NCBI RefSeq assembly: GCF_900142665.1
Contig: NZ_FRBR01000003.1
Location: 124,001 to 188,000 of the forward strand
Reading direction: 5' to 3'
DNA length: 64,000 bases
Source: Roseovarius pacificus
GTDB taxonomy: Bacteria > Pseudomonadota > Alphaproteobacteria > Rhodobacterales > Rhodobacteraceae
The notes under the pieces are model-generated. The model saw nothing but the letters and a program-made list of their open reading frames with translations. It ran no database searches and had not been told where the DNA came from. Position numbers and translations under genes: made by a program. Below, piece by piece: positions 52,716-62,234 of this stretch (position 1 is the stretch's first letter; each line of letters begins with the position of its first letter).

Positions 52716-53408
52716 ATGGGCGAACATATCCTGCCGGGCAATCCCCCCGTCGAACTGACCCTGCGCCGGTCGTCGCGCGCACGGCGGATTTCGTTGCGTG
52801 TGTCGCGGCTTGACGGGCGGGTGACACTGACCCTCCCACAGGGGGTGCGCAGCGCCGCGGCGCTGGATTTCGCCCGCTCGAAAGAGGACTGGCTGCGCGC
52901 CCAGTTGCAGGCGCAGCCGCAAATGACGGCGGTGGCGATGGGGGCGGAAATTCCGGTCGAAGGACGGTTGCGGCGAATCATTCCCGCCACCGGGCGCCGT
53001 GTCGTTCTTGCCGAAAATGAGCTGGCGGTGCCCGGCGCGGCCGACGGCGTCGCCATACGCCTTCAGGCATGGCTGAAAACGCTGGCGCGGGATCGCCTTG
53101 CGGCGGCCTCGGACCGCTACGCGCAGGCGCTCGGACGGCCCTATGCGCGGATCACCCTGCGCGATACGCGCTCCCGCTGGGGGTCGTGCTCGTCAAACGG
53201 GGGGCTGATGTATTCCTGGAGGCTGATCATGGCCGCGCCCGAGGTGCTGGATTATGTCGCCGCACACGAGGTCGCGCATCTGGCCGAGATGAATCACTCG
53301 CCCGCCTTCTGGGCGCATGTGGCCCGGCTGTACCCCGGTTACGAGGGGCCGCGCCGCTGGCTGCGCGACCACGGCAGCGATCTGCACCGCTACAGGTTCG
53401 AGGACTGA
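52716..53408 (+). CDS. YgjP-like SprT-family metallopeptidase
   Basis: A 230-residue protein. The zinc site is HEVAH followed by NHSPAFW (residues about 188-204), preceded by TRSRWGSCSSNGGLMYSWRL, which is the usual DUF45/YgjP core. The N-terminal 100 residues are a beta-rich domain with Arg-rich strands. Probably a cytoplasmic Zn-dependent peptidase of unknown substrate. Divergent from the FYDLN gene. Confidence 0.85.
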   Translation: MGEHILPGNPPVELTLRRSSRARRISLRVSRLDGRVTLTLPQGVRSAAALDFARSKEDWLRAQLQAQPQMTAVAMGAEIPVEGRLRRIIPATGRRVVLAENELAVPGAADGVAIRLQAWLKTLARDRLAAASDRYAQALGRPYARITLRDTRSRWGSCSSNGGLMYSWRLIMAAPEVLDYVAAHEVAHLAEMNHSPAFWAHVARLYPGYEGPRRWLRDHGSDLHRYRFED

Positions 53409-53456
53409 GACGCATTCCCGATTGACGCGGGCGCATTGTGTGATCACAAATGACCC

Positions 53457-54104
53457 ATGTTGCTCAATCCGCGCCCCGATCCGGCCCCGTCGGCCCATGA
53501 CCGCGTCTATCGCGGGTTGCGCAGCCGTATCATGCACGGCGAACTGCCCCCTGGTCAGGCCCTGACCCTGCGCGGCATCGGCGCCGAGTTCGACGTGTCG
53601 ATGACCCCCGCGCGCGAGGCCGTGCGCCGCCTTTCCGCCGAGGGCGCGCTGACCGTATCCAGTTCGGGCCGCGTCACCACCCCCGATCTCAGCAACGACC
53701 GGATCGAGGAACTGGCCGCCCTGCGCGCATTGCTCGAGGTCGAACTGGCCAGCCGCGCCCTGCCGCGCGCGCATATCGCCCTGATCGAACGGCTGCAAAG
53801 CATCAACGCGCGCATCACCGAAGATATCGCCCGGCAGGATGCCGTGGCCTATATCCGCCGCAATCTCGAATTTCACCGCACGCTCTACCTGCGCGCGCAG
53901 GCCCCGGCGATGCTGGCCATGGCCGAAACTGTCTGGCTGCAACTGGGGCCGACCATGCGCGCCCTCTACGGGCGCCTGCGCCGCAAGGACCCGCCGCATT
54001 ACCACCGCCTGATCATCGCCGCGCTCAAGGCCGGGGACGAGCCGGGCCTGCGGCTGGCCGTGCGCTCGGATGTCACGCAGGGCCTGCGGATGCTGGTGGC
54101 CTGA
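53457..54104 (+). CDS. GntR-family regulator (FCD subfamily)
   Basis: A 215-residue regulator with the winged helix DRVYRGLRSRIMHGELPPGQ and SMTPAREAVRRLSAEG in the first 75 residues, followed by an FCD domain with RRNLEFHRTLYLRAQ. It ends 3 bases before the antiporter start and is probably cotranscribed. Not obviously part of the island regulon. Confidence 0.84.
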   Translation: MLLNPRPDPAPSAHDRVYRGLRSRIMHGELPPGQALTLRGIGAEFDVSMTPAREAVRRLSAEGALTVSSSGRVTTPDLSNDRIEELAALRALLEVELASRALPRAHIALIERLQSINARITEDIARQDAVAYIRRNLEFHRTLYLRAQAPAMLAMAETVWLQLGPTMRALYGRLRRKDPPHYHRLIIAALKAGDEPGLRLAVRSDVTQGLRMLVA

Positions 54105-54107
54105 GCC

Positions 54108-55266
54108 ATGAACCTTCCCGTCCTGCTTATCGCGCTCGGGGCGCTGTTCCTCGTGGGGCTGGCGGCGGACGCCATCGGCCACCGCACGAAACTGCCCCGC
54201 GTGACCGTCCTTCTGGCCTGCGGAATCGCCGTCGGCGGGGCCGGGCTCGATCTGATCCCGGCGGAACTGCAAGCGCTTTACGATGTGTTGTCGGTGGTCG
54301 CGCTGACCATGGTGGCCTTCATCCTGGGCAGTTCCCTGACCGGGCAGGTGCTGGTGCGCCACGGGCGGGCGATCCTGTCGGTGTCGGTGCTGATCGTTCT
54401 GGTCACCATGGGGCTGGTCGCGGCCGGGCTGTGGCTGTTGGGGGTACCCGCGCCGGTGGCGCTCGTGCTGGGGGCCATCGCCACCGCCACCGATCCCGCC
54501 GCCACGCAGGACGCCATCCGCCAAAGCGGCCAGCGCGGGCCCTTCGTCGACCTGATCAAGGGCATCGTGGCCATCGACGACGCCTGGGGCCTGATCGCCT
54601 TTTCCCTGGCCGTGGTCTTCGCCCTGGGCCTGAACGGCGCGGCGGACTGGCACCTGCTGGCCGATGCGGGATGGGAGATCGGCGGCGCAGTGCTCATCGG
54701 GGCGGTGATCGGACTGCCCGCGGCCTTCCTGACGGGCCGCCTGCAAAAAGGCGAACCCCTCCTGACCGAGGCGCTCGGGCTGGTCTTCCTCACCGCCGGC
54801 CTGTCGATCTGGGCCGAGGTGTCCTTCCTGCTGGCGGGGATGACCGTGGGGGCGGTGATCGCCAACACCGCGCCGCATCACGAACGCGCCTTTCACGAGA
54901 TCGAGCATATCCAGTGGCCCTTCATGATCCTGTTCTTCCTGCTGGCCGGGGCCTCTCTGGACCTGACCCTTCTGGGCCAACTGGGCATGATCGGCGGGGC
55001 ATATATCGCCCTGCGCATCGGCGCGCGGCTGGCTCGGAGGGGCCCTGGCAGGCGCACCGCCGGCGCATCGGCCTTACTACGGCCTCGCGCTCCTGCCGCA
55101 GGCCGGAGTGGCCGTGGGCATGGCGCTGATCGCGGCGCGCGAATTTCCCGACTGGGCGGACCTGATCCTGGGCCTCACCATCGCAACGACGGTCGTGTTC
55201 GAACTGATCGGCCCGGTCACCACCCTCTGGGCCATCCGCAAGGTGCAGAACACCCCTCGGCCCTGA
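54108..55266 (+). pseudogene. Na+/H+ antiporter (CPA family), frameshifted
   Basis: The first 308 residues are a normal cation/proton antiporter: many helices, the ATATDPAATQDAIR motif near residue 125 and the IDDAWGLIAFSLAV ion-site segment near 153. Near 55030-55040 the frame is lost and the continuation (YYGLALLPQAGVAVGMALIA, ending VTTLWAIRKVQNTPRP at 55266) lies one frame over. In the original frame the protein runs into unrelated Arg/Pro-rich sequence to 55316. Either a real inactivating frameshift or a sequencing error in a GC-rich run. The two parts together would give about 385 residues. Confidence 0.75.
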
Positions 55267-55325
55267 TCCTGCGTGCGTCAGCCCCTTTCTTCTTGCTGGA
55301 AATATCCGGGGGGTGAGGGGCGTGC

Positions 55326-55407
55326 CGGAAACGATCCGGGGGATCGTTTCCGCCCCGAACGGGCGGAGCCCCGGACAGGCCCATCGGGCGACGGGGGCAG
55401 AGCCCCC
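55326..55407. repeat. intergenic palindromes between convergent genes
   Basis: A 12-base perfect inverted repeat, CGGAAACGATCC (55326-55337) and its complement (55341-55352), followed by GGGGGCAGAGCCCCC (55393-55407). They lie between the convergent antiporter and accA genes and could act as a two-way terminator or belong to a family of dispersed GC-rich palindromes. Confidence 0.65.
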
Positions 55408-55427
55408 ATATCACGGCGAATAAAGGC

Positions 55428-56390
55428 TCAGCCGGTCAGCCCCTTTGCCCCCATCTTCAGGAACTTCTCGCGCCGGTCCCGGATCAGGCCCTCGCGGTCC
55501 TTGGCATCGAGCTCGCTCAGCATTGCTTCGATGGCCGTGCCCACCGCCCTGATCGCCGTCTCCGGGTCGCGATGCGCGCCGCCAAGCGGTTCGTCGATCA
55601 CCCGATCCGCCACGCCCAGCTTGATCAGATCCTGCGCGGTCAGGCGCAGCGCCTCGGCGGCCTCGCGCATCTTTTCGGCGTCCTTCCACAGGATCGAGGC
55701 GCAGCCCTCGGGGCTGATCACCGAATAGATCGAATGCTCCAGCATCGCCACGCGGTTGGCGCTGGCAAAGGCCACCGCCCCGCCCGAGCCCCCCTCGCCG
55801 ATGATCACGCTGACCAGCGGCACACCGATCTGAAGGCATTTCTCGGTCGAGCGCGCAATCGCTTCGGACTGGCCGCGCTCTTCGGCGCCCTTACCGGGAT
55901 AGGCCCCGGCGGTGTCCACCAGCGTGACCACCGGCAGATTGAACTTGTCGGCCAGTTCCATCAGGCGAATGGCCTTGCGATACCCCTCGGGGCGGGCCAT
56001 GCCGAAATTCCGCTCGATGCGCGATTTGGTGTCGTTGCCCTTTTCATGGCCGATCACCACCACCGGGCGGTCGTTCAGCCGCGCCAGCCCGCCCATCACC
56101 GCATGATCGTCGGCAAAGTTCCGGTCGCCGGCCAGCGGCGTGTATTCGGTGAACAGCGCGCGGATATAGTCGCGGCAATGCGGCCGGTCCGGGTGCCGCG
56201 CCACCTGGCATTTCCGCCAGGGGGTCAGGGTCTTGTAGAGATCGCGCAGCATGTCGGCGGCCTTGCGATCCAGCGCCCCGGCCTCGTCCTCGACATCCAC
56301 ACCCTCGCCTGCCCGCGCCATCGCGCGCAGTTCTTCCGCCTTGCCTTCGATCTCGGCCAGAGGCTTTTCGAAGTCGAGGTAATTGGTCAT
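55428..56390 (-). CDS. accA: acetyl-CoA carboxylase carboxyltransferase subunit alpha
   Basis: A 320-residue subunit (the E. coli protein has 319). With AccD it transfers the carboxyl group from carboxybiotin to acetyl-CoA to make malonyl-CoA. Signatures are [16 protein letters not shown] at the start, [15 protein letters not shown] near 80, [20 protein letters not shown] near 140, [20 protein letters not shown] near 175 and [20 protein letters not shown] near 213. The start at 56390 gives the standard MTNYLDF N-terminus. Confidence 0.95.
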   Translation of the reverse strand: MTNYLDFEKPLAEIEGKAEELRAMARAGEGVDVEDEAGALDRKAADMLRDLYKTLTPWRKCQVARHPDRPHCRDYIRALFTEYTPLAGDRNFADDHAVMGGLARLNDRPVVVIGHEKGNDTKSRIERNFGMARPEGYRKAIRLMELADKFNLPVVTLVDTAGAYPGKGAEERGQSEAIARSTEKCLQIGVPLVSVIIGEGGSGGAVAFASANRVAMLEHSIYSVISPEGCASILWKDAEKMREAAEALRLTAQDLIKLGVADRVIDEPLGGAHRDPETAIRAVGTAIEAMLSELDAKDREGLIRDRREKFLKMGAKGLTG

Positions 56391-56465
56391 CGCAAACTCC
56401 AAGATTGACGCAGCGATATATGGCTGCGTGTGCGGCAATTTGCAATCGCCACCCTTTCGGACACG

Positions 56466-56500
56466 CCAAAAAAGGCAGCCCCGGCCATCGGCACGGGGCT
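56466..56500 (-). terminator. rho-independent terminator of the small secreted protein gene
   Basis: Minus-strand stem GCAGCCCCG with CGGGGCTGC (56473-56481 and 56492-56500), then a run of T (56466-56471). It lies 31 bases after the stop at 56531. Confidence 0.8.
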
Positions 56501-56530
56501 GCAAGTTGGAAGGAAACGCAATTTGCCCGG

Positions 56531-56749
56531 TCAGTCCCGGTCCATTGCAAGTATCCCGGCAATCTGTTCCTCACCCGGAACCGACCGCCAGAGATTCATA
56601 AAATCCGCACGCATCGCCATCCCTTGCACCTCAGGCGCGGCGATGGGTGCGGACAAGTCCTGCATGTCCTGCGCATGACCCGCCCGCGGCAGGGCCACCC
56701 CGGCCAGGATCGCGGCCCCCAACAGGGCGGTTTTCACGAGGTTGGACAT
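56531..56749 (-). CDS. small secreted protein, unknown
   Basis: A 72-residue protein with a signal peptide ([20 protein letters not shown]) and cleavage near GHA-QDM. The mature part, about 46 residues, ends [20 protein letters not shown] and has no recognised domain. Single gene with its own terminator. Confidence 0.6.
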   Translation of the reverse strand: MSNLVKTALLGAAILAGVALPRAGHAQDMQDLSAPIAAPEVQGMAMRADFMNLWRSVPGEEQIAGILAMDRD

Positions 56750-56845
56750 GATACACCCGCTTCGATCTCTGCCATGCGCAATCTTCGGGGTAATTACATG
56801 CCAGATTCGGAATACATTCCTTGACCTAAATCAAGAATCTGCAAT

Positions 56846-57460
56846 TCACATTTCCACCGCCGCCCGCAACGCAAGGTCCGGCGCGCTCAGAACCGGCACC
56901 GCCAGATCGCCCAGCAGCGGCGCGGCTCCCGCCATCGACACCTGCGCCAGCACCACGCATCCCAGCCCCGGCACCCGGCGGACGGCCTCGCGGATACCGG
57001 CGGCGATGCTGGCGTCGAAAGCCATGCGTTCGCCCGCCTCGAACAGCGGCCAGAACTGCGTCAGGGGCAGCGGGCGCACTTCGGCGTGGCGGGCCTCCTG
57101 CTCCAGGGCGCGGTCCAGCAGGGCAAGGCTCACGTCGCGGGTGCTGTCCAGCGCATAGGCCACCAGAATCGGGCCCTCCAAGCGGGCGGCGGCCTGCATC
57201 ATGGGCCAGTCCACCCGCAAGGCGCCCACCGTCTCGGCCACCGGCCCGATGGTGGTGCAGGTGCACAGAACCGGGCCCTCTGCCTGCCCTGCGGCACTGG
57301 CGATTTCGGCGGCCACATCCGCAGGGACACCCCCCTGCGACCGGGCCAGCCACTCGGGCCGTACCATGTGGCGCAGTTCAAGTCCGGGCGCGATCCGGTC
57401 ACGCAACGCATCGAACGTGGCGCAATGGGTTTGCGCCGTGTGCAAAAGGGTCAGGGCCAT
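56846..57460 (-). CDS. Asp/Glu racemase-superfamily-like protein
   Basis: A 204-residue cytoplasmic protein. Cys in GPVLCTCTTIGPVAE (near residue 70) sits where the first catalytic Cys of Asp/Glu/hydantoin racemases lies, and LGCVVLAQVSMAGAAP near 170 fits the second half; there the usual second Cys is not obvious. It may be a racemase relative of unknown substrate. A separate unit between the small secreted protein and LysE genes. Confidence 0.5.
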   Translation of the reverse strand: MALTLLHTAQTHCATFDALRDRIAPGLELRHMVRPEWLARSQGGVPADVAAEIASAAGQAEGPVLCTCTTIGPVAETVGALRVDWPMMQAAARLEGPILVAYALDSTRDVSLALLDRALEQEARHAEVRPLPLTQFWPLFEAGERMAFDASIAAGIREAVRRVPGLGCVVLAQVSMAGAAPLLGDLAVPVLSAPDLALRAAVEM

Positions 57461-57481
57461 GACAGGGCGGCTCCGCGTGGA

Positions 57482-58084
57482 TCAGCTTTGCGCGGGCCAT
57501 AACACGGGAATCAGCGTCGCCACCAGCAGAGCCGCCATCACCCGGTTGAAAATCCGCAGCCGCGCGGGGCTTTTCAGAAGGCGGCGCATCTGTTGGCCCA
57601 GCACCGTCCAGCCGGTCGTGCTGATCACGGAAACGGCCACATAGATGCCCACCACCCACAGCACCGCCGCCAGATCGCGACTCGCGGCGTAAAGCGTGAT
57701 CGCCGACAGCGCCATGCTCCAGGCCTTGGGGTTCACCCACTGGAACGCCGCCGATTGCAGGAATGTCAGCGGCCGCCCCTCTGCCGCGGCCTCCCTTGGC
57801 GGCGCGGCATGGGCGATCTTCCACGCCAGATACAGCAGATACGCCACGCTCAGGGTTTTCAGGATCGCATAGCTGGCTGGCCACAGGTCGAACACCTGCA
57901 TCACGCCGATGCCGACCAGAAGCACCATCCCCGGAAAGCCAAGACCGACCCCCAGCATATGCGGCACCGTCCGGCGAAACCCGAAATTCGCCCCCGACGC
58001 CATCAGCATCAGGTTGTTCGGCCCCGGTGTGATCACCGTGACAAAGGCAAAGGCAACAAGGGCGGTCAGCAAATCAAGTGTCAT
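57482..58084 (-). CDS. LysE/RhtB-family amino acid exporter
   Basis: A 200-residue membrane protein with six helices and the family signature FVTVITPGPNNLMLMASG at residues 14-31, followed by FGFRRTVPHMLGV. WVNPKAWSMALSAI lies in the middle. It exports amino acids or related compounds. Divergent from an Lrp-type regulator, the common arrangement for such exporters. Confidence 0.85.
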   Translation of the reverse strand: MTLDLLTALVAFAFVTVITPGPNNLMLMASGANFGFRRTVPHMLGVGLGFPGMVLLVGIGVMQVFDLWPASYAILKTLSVAYLLYLAWKIAHAAPPREAAAEGRPLTFLQSAAFQWVNPKAWSMALSAITLYAASRDLAAVLWVVGIYVAVSVISTTGWTVLGQQMRRLLKSPARLRIFNRVMAALLVATLIPVLWPAQS

Positions 58085-58148
58085 GACCGCAATCTTATGC
58101 GGCGCGGCGCGCATTTGAATTGCGTTGTTTTGCGCCTGGTGATTTTGT

Positions 58149-58610
58149 ATGCAATTATTCACCGCCATGGATAAAATAGACGATCATATATTGCACGAAC
58201 TTGCGCATGACGGCCGGATCAGCAATCTGGACTTGGCCGAGCGTGTCGGCCTGTCGCCCTCGGCCTGCCTGCGCCGGGTCGCGGCGCTGGAGCGGACGGG
58301 CGTGATCGCGGGCTATCGCGCGGTGCTGAACCGCACCGCGCTTGGCGTCGGCTTCACCGCCTATGTCACGGTCGGGCTGAACACGCACACCAAGGCCAGT
58401 CAGGAGGCGTTCGAGCGCGCCATGTCCCGCGCCCCCGAGGTGGTGGAATGCCACAACATCACCGGCGCCGTGGAATACCTGCTGCGGGTCGAGGCCGCCG
58501 ACCTGACCGCCTATAAAAGCTTCCACACCGATGTTCTGGGCACCCTGCCGCAGGTGCATGCGATCACCTCCTACGTGGTGATGGGCTCGCCCAAGGACGA
58601 ACGCGCCTGA
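58149..58610 (+). CDS. Lrp/AsnC-family transcriptional regulator
   Basis: A 153-residue regulator. Helix-turn-helix MDKIDDHILHELAHDGRISN then LAERVGLSPSACLRRVAALE in the first 55 residues, and a RAM ligand-binding domain (LNTHTKASQEAFERAM to the end). The ATG at 58149 has GGTGA upstream; an ATG at 58167 is possible. It probably controls the divergent lysE-type gene in response to an amino acid. Confidence 0.88.
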   Translation: MQLFTAMDKIDDHILHELAHDGRISNLDLAERVGLSPSACLRRVAALERTGVIAGYRAVLNRTALGVGFTAYVTVGLNTHTKASQEAFERAMSRAPEVVECHNITGAVEYLLRVEAADLTAYKSFHTDVLGTLPQVHAITSYVVMGSPKDERA

Positions 58611-58617
58611 AACGGCG

Positions 58618-58644
58618 AAAGGGCCGGCAGATACCGGCCCTTTT
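58618..58644. terminator. bidirectional rho-independent terminator
   Basis: Stem AAAGGGCCGG (58618-58627) with CCGGCCCTTT (58634-58643). A-run on one side and T-run on the other suit both the lrp-type gene and the convergent tauC-type gene. Confidence 0.85.
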
Positions 58645-58680
58645 CCCTGTTTCCGAATGTCCCGGCGGAGGCAGCCCCCC

Positions 58681-59946
58681 CTACACCCGGCCCTTCCACG
58701 GCACCAGCCATGTCTCGGCCTTGCGCATCAGGATGTCGATGCCATAGCCGATGATCCCGATCAGGATGATCCCCATGATCACGATATCGGTGTTCTGGAA
58801 CCGGCTGGCGACCATGATCATCATGCCCGCGCCCTTTTCGGCGGCCACCAGTTCGGCGGCCACCACCGTGCCCCAGCACACCCCCATCGCGACCCGTGCG
58901 CCGGTGAATATCTCGGGCAGGCTGTTGGGCACGATCACATAGCGCATCAACTGCCACTTGCTGGCCCCCAGCGAATAGGCCGCATGCACCTTGGAAATCG
59001 CCACGCCCGACACGCCCGCGCGCGCCGAGATCGTCATGATCCACAATGCCGCAAGGAACAGCAGGATGATCTTGCCGCTTTCACCGATCCCCGCCCAGAT
59101 GATCACCAGCGGAATCAGCGCCAGCGGCGGCACCGGGCGCATGAATTCCACGATCGGATCGAACCAGCCGCGGAACCAGTCGCTCAGCCCCATCGCATAG
59201 CCCAGCGGAATACCCACCAGCGCCCCGAAGAAGAAGCCCACGATCACCCGGAACAGCGACCAGTACAGATGCTCCCACAGGGTGAAGTTCTGATAGCCCG
59301 CGCTGGCGATTTCGCCCACGCGGGCGACCACGGCCTCGGGTGGGGGCAGCCAGATGGGCTCCATCTGCATCCCCTTGGCCGGGCTGAAGTTCAGCGACCC
59401 TTTCGAGGTGATCGCGACCGTGCCATTGGCCACGCTCACCGACCCGCCGGGCGCAACCGGCTGACCGTCGATCGCCACCACTTTGGCGCCGTCCTCGCGC
59501 TTCACCTCGTCGTTCTTGTCCATCAGCAACAACGCCGAGCGCCACGCCCCCACCTTGATCGCGTCGTTCTTGGCAAACCCGTCGCCGGGATCGACCTCGG
59601 GTTCGGCGGCATCCTCGCCCACGTTGAAGACGCGGGCATACACCGTGGCGTCGTCGCGGCTGCCGTCCGGGGCCTCCAGCGTATAGGTGAACTCGGTATC
59701 CCCCACGAAGGGGCCGGGCGCATGAACCGGCACCCATTTGCTGCCGGTGAACGCGCCCCACAGCAGGAAAATCGTGACAACCGAAATGACGCTGGCCCAA
59801 CGGTCGGGGCGCACCGCGCTTTCGTCCCCGAAGGTCACGGTTTTCAGCGAAGTGAAATCGCGCCGTGCCATTGCCCGATTGACGCCCTTGCGCACGATCA
59901 GGAAGGCGGCGACGAAAACGGCGATGTAAATGATCAGAATGGTCAT
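58681..59946 (-). CDS. tauC: taurine-type ABC transporter permease with large insertion
   Basis: A 421-residue permease. The C-terminal 200 residues are the standard TauC/SsuC domain, including ALVGIPLGYAMGLSDWFRGW and KVHAAYSLGASKWQLMRYVI. Ahead of it are two helices (residues 1-20 and about 50-70) and a soluble beta-rich segment (about 75-205) absent from E. coli TauC (about 275 residues). The start overlaps the ATPase stop (TGATG). Taurine specificity rests on the divergent aminotransferase gene. Confidence 0.78.
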   Translation of the reverse strand: MTILIIYIAVFVAAFLIVRKGVNRAMARRDFTSLKTVTFGDESAVRPDRWASVISVVTIFLLWGAFTGSKWVPVHAPGPFVGDTEFTYTLEAPDGSRDDATVYARVFNVGEDAAEPEVDPGDGFAKNDAIKVGAWRSALLLMDKNDEVKREDGAKVVAIDGQPVAPGGSVSVANGTVAITSKGSLNFSPAKGMQMEPIWLPPPEAVVARVGEIASAGYQNFTLWEHLYWSLFRVIVGFFFGALVGIPLGYAMGLSDWFRGWFDPIVEFMRPVPPLALIPLVIIWAGIGESGKIILLFLAALWIMTISARAGVSGVAISKVHAAYSLGASKWQLMRYVIVPNSLPEIFTGARVAMGVCWGTVVAAELVAAEKGAGMMIMVASRFQNTDIVIMGIILIGIIGYGIDILMRKAETWLVPWKGRV

Positions 59947-60752
59947 CACGCACTCTCCTCGGCGCGGCCCATGATCTCTTCTTCCATGTCCCAGATCATC
60001 GACAGGATTTCCTCGCGCTTTTCGGCGAACTCGGGGTTTTTCTTGACCTCGCGCAGATCCTTGCCCACGCCGTCATCGGCAAAGGGCAGGCGGTATTCCT
60101 TGTGAATGCGCCCTGGTCGCGGGGCCATCACCAGCAGGCGCTCACCCAGCAACAGCGCCTCTTCCACCGAATGGGTGATCAGGATGATCGTCTTGCCGGT
60201 TTCCTTCCACAGCTTCAGAACCAGCCCCTGCATTTTCTCGCGGGTCAGCGCATCCAGCGCGCCCAGCGGCTCGTCCATCAGGATCACGTCCGGGTCATTG
60301 GCCAGACAGCGCGCCAGCGCCACGCGCTGCTGCATCCCGCCGGACAGTTCGTAAACCGCCTTTTCCTTGAAATCCTGCAACCCGACCACCTCCAGCAGGT
60401 GATCCACGGTCGGCATGTATACCGATTTCTTCTGCCCCTTCATGCGTGGGCCGAAGCTGACATTGTCGCGCACGCTCATCCATTCGAACAACGCGCCCTG
60501 CTGAAAGACCATGCCGCGCTCGGCGTCCGGCCCGGTGACCTGATGATCGTTCAGCATGATCCGCCCCTCGGTCGGGGCCAGAAAGCCCGCCAGGATATTC
60601 AGCAGCGTGGTCTTGCCACAACCCGACGGGCCAAGCACGCTCATCAATTCCCCGGTTTGCAACTCCAGCGTGACATCCTTGAGCGCCTGCACATGGCTGC
60701 CATTGGGCAGATCGAAACGCATCGAGATATTTTCGATGGATAGAGTCGACAT
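59946..60752 (-). CDS. tauB: taurine-type ABC transporter ATPase
   Basis: A 268-residue ATPase: Walker A GPSGCGKTT near residue 42, signature LSGGMQQRVALARCLA near 139, Walker B VILMDEPLGALD near 160 and switch His in ITHSVEEALLLGERL. GGAGA precedes the ATG. It couples to the TauC-type permease encoded next. Confidence 0.82.
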   Translation of the reverse strand: MSTLSIENISMRFDLPNGSHVQALKDVTLELQTGELMSVLGPSGCGKTTLLNILAGFLAPTEGRIMLNDHQVTGPDAERGMVFQQGALFEWMSVRDNVSFGPRMKGQKKSVYMPTVDHLLEVVGLQDFKEKAVYELSGGMQQRVALARCLANDPDVILMDEPLGALDALTREKMQGLVLKLWKETGKTIILITHSVEEALLLGERLLVMAPRPGRIHKEYRLPFADDGVGKDLREVKKNPEFAEKREEILSMIWDMEEEIMGRAEESA

Positions 60753-60831
60753 CGCGTCTCCGTTCAAATTTCTGAAAGTGAGCGGCGCGAGCCCGGCACG
60801 ATATCGCGGGCCCGCGCTCGAACGCCCCGGT

Positions 60832-61830
60832 TTACATCTCGTTGGCTTGCGCCAGCGGCGCGGCGTTCACATTGCTTTCATAGGTGTCCAGCGCCGCGTC
60901 GATGCTGCCGGCTTCGACGAACACGTCCGCCACGCCTTTCATGAACTCCTGCGCGCCGCCGCCCAGCCATTTCTCGGTCAGCTGCTCGCTGGCCGACGGG
61001 AACACGAACGTGTCGATGGTGGCCGCCGTGGCCTCGACATCCATGCCGCTGTCCTTGGCGATCACCGGCAGCATCTCGTCTCGGTTGGCCGGATCGGCCC
61101 ACATGGCGTTGGCATCCGCCGTCACCTTCAGGAACGCGGCCACCACCTCGGGGTTTTCGGCGATGAAATCGGCCGGTCCGCTGGTCACGTCGAACACCAG
61201 AATGCCCAGCTCTTCCTTTTCCGCCCCGGTCAGCAGCACGTTGCCATGCTCCAGCGCACGGCGCAGGCTGCCGCCCCAGCCGCAGAACATGTCGACCGCG
61301 CCCTGCGCGATCGCCGCCGCGCCCTCGGGCGGGGCCATGTTGACGATATCCATGCTGGCCAGATCGACACCGAAATGATTCATCTGCTTGAGGAAGCCGT
61401 AATGCGCCGCCGTGCCCAGCGGCACCGCCACCTTCTTGCCCGCCAGTTCCCCGGCATTGGTCTTGTCGATCTCCAGCGCCTCGGCCACGACGCAGTTGTC
61501 GTTGTCGGCATAGGAGACGGCCACGTCCACGGCCTGCAAATCCTGCCCGGCGCTGGTGGCCACCACGAAGGGCGGCACGCCCTGACTGACCGAAAGCTGC
61601 ACATCGCCGCTGGCCATGGCCGCGCTCATCGCCGTGCCGGTATCGAAGGCCCGCCAGTTCACGGTTATGCCCAGCGCTTCGTCATAGGTGCCCTGCACCT
61701 TGGCGTACTGGAACGGCATCGGCCATTCCAGGAAATAGCCCACCGTGATTTCCTGGGCCATCGCGGCAGTGCCGCCGGCCAAAAGGGCGGCGCCCGCCAC
61801 GGCGGACATGAAACTGGTCCTGAGTGTCAT
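60832..61830 (-). CDS. tauA: taurine-type ABC transporter binding protein
   Basis: A 332-residue periplasmic protein. The signal peptide MTLRTSFMSAVAGAALLAGG cleaves near AMA-QEI. EITVGYFLEWPMPFQYAKVQ and FVVATSAGQDLQAVDVAV are typical of the TauA/SsuA group. First gene of tauABC, 79 bases before tauB. The upstream frame extension is not protein-like. Confidence 0.82.
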   Translation of the reverse strand: MTLRTSFMSAVAGAALLAGGTAAMAQEITVGYFLEWPMPFQYAKVQGTYDEALGITVNWRAFDTGTAMSAAMASGDVQLSVSQGVPPFVVATSAGQDLQAVDVAVSYADNDNCVVAEALEIDKTNAGELAGKKVAVPLGTAAHYGFLKQMNHFGVDLASMDIVNMAPPEGAAAIAQGAVDMFCGWGGSLRRALEHGNVLLTGAEKEELGILVFDVTSGPADFIAENPEVVAAFLKVTADANAMWADPANRDEMLPVIAKDSGMDVEATAATIDTFVFPSASEQLTEKWLGGGAQEFMKGVADVFVEAGSIDAALDTYESNVNAAPLAQANEM

Positions 61831-62234
61831 ATGGAATAGTCTCCCGTTGATCGTTGTTATTTCCGGCTCGTTCCGGTCCGGCCCCGGTTTTCGCACCATT
61901 CGGGGCGGAAAACCTGCGCAAAACCTGTCAAACCCGTGATTTGTGGCCTCATCCGAGCCGAATTTGCGATTCCGATCAATGTTTTTATCGGGCGCGGCCG
62001 GGAATTTCGGCTTTTGCGAAAGACCGGTTCGGACAAAATGCACGAAAAACCCGCGCTTTATACGGCCACCGCCGGAACATCCCTGTGCCAGCGCCTCAAT
62101 CTGGCTTTAAGCAAACCCACAAACTGGATATATCAGCCACAGAGATTTCAAGGCTCTATCGAAGGCAGGAAATTGCGCGGGCCGTGGCCCGCAACCCGGC
62201 CTTCGGGCCGGGCCTTAACGGATGGAGCACCCCA
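61831..62234. promoter_or_regulatory. divergent tauA/tpa promoter region
   Basis: A 404-base gap between the divergent tauABC and aminotransferase genes; both promoters must lie here. An isolated CTGGATATAT at about 62125 resembles half-sites of MocR-type regulators but is not repeated. No regulator gene adjoins. Confidence 0.4.

Noticed and set aside
61854..62234. N-terminal extension of tpa
   Set aside because: The upstream part of the open frame is the divergent promoter region; family length and a GGAG site support the start at 62235.
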